Source: Pleurotus ostreatus/Saccharomyces cerevisiae fusant (lineage: Eukaryota; Opisthokonta). Taken from it: a stretch of DNA of 64,000 nucleotides. Shown in pieces: positions 57,503 through 64,000 of this stretch (position 1 is the first letter of the stretch; each line of letters begins with the position of its first letter). The notes under the pieces were generated by a model. That model was given only the letters and a program-made list of their open reading frames with translations. It had not been told where the DNA came from and did no database searches. The translations under genes and the position numbers were made by a program. The DNA is taken from positions 37,975 to 101,974 of the forward strand of contig JAMQCK010000068.1 in assembly GCA_024196135.1 (NCBI GenBank), in the 5' to 3' direction.

Positions 57503-58531
57503 GTCGATTACTAGCTGGTTGGTTGGTAATTGAATGAAGGCGGTTCCAGAGACTTGGAAGGCACTTAAGCTTTGTATGGTCTTCGCTGAGTTGTCTCTCT
57601 ACACCAACCTACCCATCCTTATATACATCACCCTCCATTGTGCGTGGCGTTTCCTAGACCTGCTTGCGCGTTGAACTCGCAGCCCTACGGCTGCCACCCG
57701 TCCAGCCTCATGAGACTGCGTCTTCCCCCGGCATACGCTTCGCTGCGCACCCTTGCCACCCAGCCCCGAGCCTGCAGGCACATACACCCGCTCGCAGCAG
57801 ACTCAGACTACGGACAATCGCAATCAGCAATGCCATTATTCAGCCTGCGCACGGAGCGCGGTGGGTCGCCATTCATGCCGGACCCACACGCGTCTATTGT
57901 GGACGGATTTGGGACACGATTGGTAAAGGTGTCAATTGGATCGACGTGTCTATGCTCAGCAGAAGCAGGCGAAAGTAAGCAGGTCGTACCTCAGTTGGCG
58001 CCCAACCGAGGCTAGACAAGCCATAGGAAGCATGGGCGTTGTCGCTACTGACGCGCGGTGCAGCGGAAGGCGTCCGAAAACAGGGTGAGTCAGCGTCTCG
58101 GCGTTAACAAATCCACATACGGAAGGTCTTGATCTCGTCTTTCGCACGAACATACTGCTCTCTCTCTCTCCATCCAATCCTCGACACATTCAAAAGCCTC
58201 TCGATGGAACTGAAGAAGCTTTTGGATTGCTGCAATGAATCTTCGTGGAAATGCGTGCTACTACTGCGGTAGGAGATATAGGCAGACAGGGGCGCATCCA
58301 GTAGCTACGCTTAGACCAGCCGGCCCTATCGGTCCGGCTGGGAGGCCCTTCCGTCGTGCAGACCTCGTGCATGCATCATCCCTTCCGGGGCGTTCACCAT
58401 CCGTCCTAGAGTGAGCCCCTGGGCTATCCCACCTGGTGACGAGAGTGCGATTTTTCTCCCAATCTGCTCGCTTGGTTGTCGTCGTGCGTTTGGAAGTAGC
58501 CGTGTCGTGAAATCCGTCGTTCCCCAGCTAG
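57503..58531. other. Spacer with epimerase copy 2 promoter and retroelement 5' region
   Basis: The left part holds the copy 2 promoter (TATATAAGGA on the - strand, about 57616-57625). The right part should contain the 5' end of the retrotransposon, but no long terminal repeat can be delimited without its partner, and no tRNA-complementary primer site was recognised. An 8-bp inverted repeat, CCAGCCGG at 58316-58323 with CCGGCTGG at 58334-58341, could form a hairpin. Confidence 0.45.
57616..57625 (-). promoter_or_regulatory. TATA box of epimerase copy 2
   Basis: TATATAAGGA on the - strand, about 115 bp before ATG 57502, followed by GAGACAACTCAGC. It matches the copy 1 promoter in order and spacing. 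Confidence 0.65.
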
Positions 58532-60244
58532 TCCAGTCGTCTGTTACCTGTCGTCCGTCGTCCGCTTTTTCGTCGTTTTCAGCCGCATCGTCCGCATAAC
58601 CGCCAGATACTCTGCAGCAACGTGGCCAACGGCAGTCGCAGGAGTAAAACCAGCCGTCGAGACCCGGCCACTGGCCGATTCACTCGCGCCTCAGCAGCCA
58701 GCTTAGACGCGTCAACCGACGCAGATCGCGCCAACCTTCCGCCATCGCCGGAGGTCCCAGTCGTCGATCTCAACGACACAGACGACGAGAGCGAGACTCT
58801 CTCATCGTCCGAGCCCTTCTCGGCGCCCTCGAGCGTTGGATCGCCGATCACCTGGCCCACTACTTCGGCAGCCCAGACACCATCGCAGTCATCGTCGAGA
58901 GCGCATTCACCCGCACACAGACAGCCGCGCATCTCAGACGTCCCTTTTCCGGTGCATACCATTGTCGCCAGCGCACCCATCGTAAACCCACCCGCGCAAG
59001 CACCAACTCTAAGCTCGTCATTAGCGCCCAGTCGCGTCCGCCTCATGCGTAGTATGTCTCGAGATCTCTACGGCGCATTCCGCGGTGACGGCACCGACAC
59101 GATGAGCGGAACAGATTTTCTGCGCGCCGTCCAATGTCAGTACCTGGGCCTCAACCTGAGCTCGAAAGACCAGGTCACCCAATTCGAGAACTTCCTCGTC
59201 GCCGGCTCCGAGTGCGATAAGTGGTACACCAAACTTGCCGCCGCCAAGAAGGACAACTGGGATACCTTCAAAGCCGAGTTTATGGCTCGGTGGCCAACGC
59301 TGACACCGGCGGAGAAGACAGTAGATGAGAAAGTTATCGATCTCCTCGCGCACCTGGACACGTTGAAGGAGGAGATGCTGGGCAAGACGGAGATGCAGAA
59401 TGGTACGGAGGTCCAAGCCCACATCGCATGGGCAAGCAAGGCGCTACAATTGGCGGCCGAGGCGGAGGTCATCTCGACCACGACATACATCCCGGTCGCC
59501 ATCTCGAAGCTCCCGCGCACCATCCGCAGCACGGTCGACAAGGCGGGGCAAACGACATATGCCAATTGGACTGAGCTCGTAAAGGCGGTGCAAAGCGTAC
59601 CCCAGCGGTCAATCAAGGACGCCGTTGATGCACGCAAGGAGAGGGAGGATGAGCTTGCGAGGGCGTTAGCAGGCTTATCATTGGCGACTTCGCGTGCGGC
59701 GTCGCCTCGCGCGGGCGCAGCACAGCAGCCCGCACCCATGCGTCCGCCGGCCGCTCGTGGCAACCCGCCTCCAGCGCGCGGAGTACGGCTCGTGCGACCG
59801 CAAGCGGCTGCCCAGATGCCGCGAGGACCGCGACCAGCAGCGCCGCACACGTATTCCGAGGCAGAGAAGATGCAGCTCCGAGCAGCTATCGAGGCGTTCC
59901 CCCACCACTCAAACGACGAGCAGGGCAAGGCCGCGTGGGAGGCGCAGAAGCGGGCGTGGCATGCGCAGAACCCTGATGGCGCCCTCCGCATCGACAAGCC
60001 CTACCCGTTGCAGCCGGACACAGCGCCGGTATGCACGGGGGAGTGCTACCGGTGTGGGATGAACAGACATCGCAGCGCGGACTGTCCCATGCGCGAGCGG
60101 CCGGAGGGCTGGATCAGCAAGCTCGAGTCGGACTGGCGAGCTCTGTGCGGGAGCGTGCTAGGGATGTATAGGCGCAACGCTGTGGCGGAAGTTTGCTGGG
60201 TAGAGCAGGAGGACTCGGGAAATGTGGAGGGGTCGTCCAACTAG
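58532..60244 (+). CDS. gag: Retrotransposon Gag
   Basis: This is the structural capsid and nucleocapsid precursor. The frame opens after a stop at 58529-58531 and closes at 60242-60244. No ATG occurs before 59044 (MRSMSRDLYGAFRGDG); the first 170 codons are Ser/Pro/Asp-rich (ANGSRRSKTSRRDPATGRF) and may be read from a non-AUG codon such as the GTG at 58622, from an upstream exon, or not at all. The capsid-like part includes FENFLVAGSECDKWYTKLAA, WDTFKAEFMARWP and HIAWASKALQLAAEAEVIST. The nucleocapsid has one CCHC knuckle, CYRCGMNRHRSADC, at 60044-60085. The last 73 bases overlap the pol frame and contain a likely -1 frameshift site. Confidence 0.8.
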   Translation, partial: SSRLLPVVRRPLFRRFQPHRPHNRQILCSNVANGSRRSKTSRRDPATGRFTRASAASLDASTDADRANLPPSPEVPVVDLNDTDDESETLSSSEPFSAPSSVGSPITWPTTSAAQTPSQSSSRAHSPAHRQPRISDVPFPVHTIVASAPIVNPPAQAPTLSSSLAPSRVRLMRSMSRDLYGAFRGDGTDTMSGTDFLRAVQCQYLGLNLSSKDQVTQFENFLVAGSECDKWYTKLAAAKKDNWDTFKAEFMARWPTLTPAEKTVDEKVIDLLAHLDTLKEEMLGKTEMQNGTEVQAHIAWASKALQLAAEAEVISTTTYIPVAISKLPRTIRSTVDKAGQTTYANWTELVKAVQSVPQRSIKDAVDARKEREDELARALAGLSLATSRAASPRAGAAQQPAPMRPPAARGNPPPARGVRLVRPQAAAQMPRGPRPAAPHTYSEAEKMQLRAAIEAFPHHSNDEQGKAAWEAQKRAWHAQNPDGALRIDKPYPLQPDTAPVCTGECYRCGMNRHRSADCPMRERPEGWISKLESDWRALCGSVLGMYRRNAVAEVCWVEQEDSGNVEGSSN

Positions 60245-63200
60245 ATGCGGGACGGACGACCCCGAGCGCCGCTGTTACGCATGAAGGAGGGATGGTCCCC
60301 GAGGGCGATGAGCTCTCCCTCGGGGACAAGGACTCGAGCTCGAACTACGATACACTGGCTGTACGTACTGCAGATGTGGACAATGACCCGGTTGACTTGT
60401 ATAGTGTGGCGGGGCCGGAGTCAAAGAGGACAACACCATTCGCATGCAGTATCGAGTTCGAGGGTCCACAAGGAGAGGTCGTGCGAGTTGTGGCACTGAA
60501 GGACGACGGGGCGCAGGTGGCAGCGATGGATAGCGCATACTATCGGGCGCGCAGTCATCGACTCGGGCCGCTTAAGCCCTCAACGACGCGCCTCAGGATG
60601 GCGAATGGTGTTATTATCCCGTCGGAGGGACACTGGGAAGGTGTCATGCGGATATCGGGTGTTCGGGCGCGCGTCAAGTTCGAGGTATTCCCGGGTGGTG
60701 GTAACTGGCAATTTCTACTTGGGAAACCGCTACTTGAGGCGCTGAAGATCATACACGACTACGCAACCGACACCATACACATCCCAGATGGACCGGTCAC
60801 CGTAGCCAACCAATATGCGGCATATCGCAGGAGCCAGGACTGTCAAGATATGCCGGTACACGTCGTCGAAGTCGAAGGAGGATTAGCGACAGATGGAGGG
60901 GGAGCAGCACAGGCTCCTGTGGACGTCGAGGCAGATCGCACTTTGTTCACGCGGCACACCGATCCATTCGCCCCGCGGCGCGTGCAGGCTATCCTAGAGG
61001 CGGTGACGATCGGTGATGATCTGTCAGTGGAGGAACGAGCAGAAGTCGTAAGATTCGTGGAGGAGTTCGCCGACTGCTTCGCGCTGTCAATCCACGAGGT
61101 GAAGACGGTCCCAGGTGCCACCCACACAATGGACATACCCGCCAATCAGACGTTCAGCACGAAGCCCCACCAGAAGCCTTTTACACCGCTGCAGAAGGCA
61201 TGGGTGAACAAGGTCATCGACCAGATGTTAGAGGCCGACGTCGTTGTACCCATACACCCCAAGGACGCCCGTTGCGTGTCACCGACAACACTTGCGCAGA
61301 AGGCCCACGTTCACGGCGACGCCCTCAGCATGGACGAGCTTCAACATCGCGTCAACGATGCCTGCATCGCGGCGGGCCTCCCCTCCTACTTCGACTTACC
61401 TCCGCGGCCTCCACGGCGAGAGGAGGATTCCAAGGGAGCGAAGACTAGCACACCTGCATGGCGGATATGCCACAATTACGGGGAGTTGAACGGGAAGACC
61501 AAGGTCGCATCAATCCCCCAAGGAGACATCCTGGAGAAGCAAGGTCGGCTGGCGGGACATCGGTGGGTGTCGGTCTTTGACCTCGCGAAGGGTTTCTATG
61601 CCTGCGAGACCGATCCCGCCATTCGTCCGTACTTGTGCTTCTCGATCGACGGACGCGGGCTGTTCACCTATAAGAAGATGCCGTTTGGTCTGACTGGATC
61701 TCCGTCGACCTTCGCAATGATGACAGCGGACGCTCTCGGTGATCTCGTAGGGACAGCGATGGAACTGCTGGTGGACGATGGAGGCATTGCCGGCGACATA
61801 TTTTCGGAAAAGATGAGGAATCTACGCACGGTCTTCGCACGCATACGAGAGAAGAATCTGTCAGTCTCGCCAACCAAGACCGGCTTCTTCATGACAGAAG
61901 CGCCATTTGCAGGGGGCGTGGTCAGCCCCATGGGTGTAAGGCCCGACCTGACCAAGGTCACCGCTATAGTTGATTGGAGGCGACCACACGACATGATGGA
62001 CTTGAAGAGATTCATGGGGCTATGTGGCTACTTCCGCAGGCTGATCCCGAATTATGCGCGCATCGCAGCGCCGCTCACGGACCTGGAACGCAGGGCCGAC
62101 CTGCAGGGGTTCACGTCGAAGGCGGACTATCGGCGGCGCATGCGCGCAGTTGACCTGGCGAGTGCGTGGGGCGAAGAGCAGGAGAAGGCTTTTGTTCGGT
62201 TGAAAGCCCTCATCACGTCCGAGCCGGTCCTTCGTGGAGCCCAGTATGACGGGCGGCCTTTCATCGTTGGCTCCGACGGATCCAAGGAGGGCTTCGGAGG
62301 CCATATATCGCAGCGCTTCACGCACACAGACAAGGACGGGAACGAGATCACACGGACACATCCAATCGCATTCTACTCGAAACGCACATCACCGACGGAA
62401 GCCCAGTACAAACCATACCTCCTTGAGCTGGCGGCGCTGAAGTGTGTGTTGGACAAGGGTGCCGACATCGTGTACGGATCTCCCATTGAGCTCGAGACCG
62501 ACTGCCAGGCCCTCAGGGATAGCATGACGAACAAGAAGCTGGCGGCGAATCATGCGCGATGGCTGGAGGCCGTGACGTCGCACAGGATAGTCGATGTCCG
62601 CCATGTACCAGGAGCCACCAACTTCGTGAACGACGGACTGAGCAGGAAGGACACCAACCACGCACGCACCCCAGCCGACGGAAGCATGGAAAACGTGAGC
62701 CCAGACTGGTTCACTCCAACAGGCCTCGCATTCGACTTGTATCTCGTCGCCCCCACCGAGGACGAGTTTTCTGCGCTTGAGAGTCGATTTCGAGACACGC
62801 CGCTATACCTGGATGTAATCCATGCACTACAAACCGAGCCTGATCCAGAGGACTCACGGGTGATGAAGAGAGCCAGACATCGCGCGTTGGAATACATGGT
62901 GGACGAGGGGCGGCTGTGGCGAGTCGGGGGAGGCAAATGGCGGCGCGCGAGACCCAGAGTTGAGTGCCTGACCGCGAGCGAAATGCGGCGCGAAGCGGTG
63001 GTCCAGCACCTCGAGGGCGGGCACCTGAAGCGCGACGAGATGAAGCGCAAGCTCATGGATCGCTTCCAGACGGCGAGACTGGACAGCATTATCATGGATG
63101 TTATCCACGATTGCGGTGTTTGCTTGGGCTTCGGGGGCACGCATCTCCACTCGCTGATGCAGCCGATTGTGCGCCGGCACCCATTCGAGCTCCTCGTCGG

Positions 63201-64000
63201 CGACTACTTAGCTCTGCCGCATGGCAAGGGTGGCTTCCACGAAGTCGCCCTGTACTTGGATGTCGCCTCACGTCGCACGTTTGGGTTCAAGTACAAGACA
63301 CACGGCTCGGGCGCTACCACCACTCGGGCACTGGACGAGATGTTCACGAAAAACGCGCCCTGGGAGTCGGTGATGTTCGATGGCGGTTCCCCTTTCAATA
63401 ACGACGTCGTGCGCGCACTCTGCGAGAACTTCGGCACGAAGCTGCACATCGTGGCGGCCTACTCCCCATGGGTCAACGGCCTGGTCGAGGGGACAAACAA
63501 GATCTTGAGTCAGATCTTGGCTCGCCTATGCGCACCGGACATGGGGGAGGAGGGCTGGGAGCGGATGACTTCGTGGGATCACCTACCACACAACTGGCCC
63601 GACCACTTTGACCACGCCATTGCCATTCTCAACAGTCGCATCTTGCGCACTCTGGAGCACTCGCCCAACAAATTGTTCTTCAGTCGGGTCCTTAACACTA
63701 TCCCTACACCAGTCGACATCGCATCGATGCCTTACGACGTGGACGACGCGGCATTGCAGTTCGCCTACGCGGAACAGCAGGGTCTGGATGGATATGACGG
63801 TACCATCCAGAGCGCCGAGGCGCGGAAGGCAGCCTTCGACAAGCGTGTGCGGAAGTCGAAGGCAGGGCCCGTTGTCTTCAGGAAGGGGGAGTTAGTCCAG
63901 GTCTTCGACTCGCGGCTAGACAAGACACTGCGCACCGAACGGAAGCTTCTCCCGCGATGGTCTGGTGCCCTTCGGGTGGCTACGCGCGAGTTGAACTCAT
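60172..64000 (+). CDS. pol: Retrotransposon Pol (protease, reverse transcriptase, RNase H, integrase), 3' partial
   Basis: This is the enzymatic polyprotein of the element, probably made as Gag-Pol by -1 frameshifting since no ATG opens it. The aspartic protease-like domain has DDGA at 60502-60513 in place of the usual D-S/T-G-A. Reverse transcriptase carries SVFDLAKGFYACE, YKKMPFGLTGSPSTFA and the active site LLVDDGG (VDD at 61771-61779), with an extra segment of about 45 residues before WRICHNYGELNG as in agaricomycete relatives. RNase H begins FIVGSDGSKEGFGG (Asp codon at 62275). Integrase has an HHCC site, H-x4-H-x29-C-x2-C (63007, 63022, 63112, 63121), and Asp 63202, Asp 63379, Glu 63487, a DD35E core. 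The window ends beyond the integrase core, so any chromodomain or terminal region is unseen. Confidence 0.9.
60217..60282 (+). promoter_or_regulatory. Programmed -1 ribosomal frameshift signal between gag and pol
   Basis: The heptamer GGGAAAT at 60217-60223 sits in the gag frame as G GGA AAT, the X XXY YYZ slippery pattern. A 5-nt spacer leads to a perfect 10-bp stem: GGGGTCGTCC at 60229-60238 with GGACGACCCC at 60254-60263. In the loop, ATGCG (60245-60249) can pair with CGCAT (60278-60282), giving an H-type pseudoknot. The gag frame is position 2 modulo 3 and pol position 1, so a -1 slip is exactly what is required, and the heptamer lies inside the 60172-60244 overlap. Confidence 0.75.

Larger units (their letters stand above)
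58532..64000 (+). mobile_element. Ty3/gypsy LTR retrotransposon, truncated by the window edge
   Basis: Gag with a zinc knuckle is followed by Pol with protease, reverse transcriptase, RNase H and integrase in that order, which defines Ty3/gypsy. The pol frame is open from 60172 to the last base of the window with no stop, and catalytic residues are present, so this copy may be recent. Neither LTR was identified; the 3' one lies outside. Boundaries are therefore minimal: the left limit is where the gag frame opens. Confidence 0.85.

Noticed and set aside
57638..58015. 125-codon + strand frame right of epimerase copy 2
   Set aside because: Overlapping frames of similar length and no recognisable motif; it is probably spacer or retroelement leader.
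57503..58620. 5' LTR and tRNA primer-binding site of the retrotransposon
   Set aside because: TG...CA ends occur by chance in many places and no partner LTR is in the window; no convincing tRNA complement was found before gag.
1..64000. CRISPR arrays, bacterial operons or ribosome-binding sites
   Set aside because: The window is eukaryotic with spliced genes; no regularly spaced direct repeats were seen.

Overview
The window looks like chromosomal DNA of a basidiomycete fungus, most likely an agaricomycete. Genes are dense, GC-rich and cut by many roughly 45-60 bp GT-AG introns. Products include fungal Mediator Med16, Atg2, a Crb2/Rad9-type checkpoint protein and a DUF6589 protein, and the retroelement belongs to a Ty3/gypsy family typical of agaricomycetes. 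Coding spans below run from start codon to stop codon and include introns. Exon joins were inferred by eye from splice signals, phase and protein-family continuity.

Layout, left to right. (1) 1-11587 holds three conserved housekeeping genes on the + strand: a 5'-truncated NatB auxiliary subunit (NAA25/Mdm20), Mediator MED16 and mitochondrial NAD(P) transhydrogenase. (2) 12190-17689 is an accessory patch: two intact members and one decayed member of a small unknown protein family (all - strand), with a five-exon gene between them that carries a possible PD-(D/E)XK nuclease-like domain. (3) 17909-20057 is a secreted TAP-type alpha/beta hydrolase, followed by about 2.7 kb with no recognisable gene. 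(4) 22806-38790 holds an Arg/Ser-rich protein, NECAP, a nucleotide-sugar transporter, a single-pass membrane protein, a Crb2/53BP1-type protein, an F-box protein and a cupin. (5) 39526-49045 holds an NAD-dependent epimerase-like gene, mitochondrial ribosomal protein uS17m, ribosome-biogenesis factor RLP24 and autophagy gene ATG2. (6) 49373-56251 holds a divergent pair, a DUF6589 gene and a RecQ-type helicase gene, bracketed by imperfect inverted repeats. (7) 56460-57502 is a second, inverted copy of the epimerase-like gene. (8) From about 58.5 kb to the right edge lies a Ty3/gypsy retrotransposon with gag and pol in different frames.

Two observations stand out. First, the gag-pol junction carries a heptamer GGGAAAT in the gag frame, a 5-nt spacer, a perfect 10-bp stem and a possible pseudoknot pairing. 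This is the full layout of a programmed -1 frameshift site, and it fits the shift needed to join the two frames. Second, the DUF6589/RecQ pair shares a 141-bp divergent promoter, both genes have intact reading frames, and inverted repeats outside both genes suggest that the pair may be, or may once have been, one mobile unit. Other points are the decaying gene copy at 17.2-17.7 kb, the inverted duplication of the epimerase gene with its promoter, and a GC-AG intron in only one of the duplicates.
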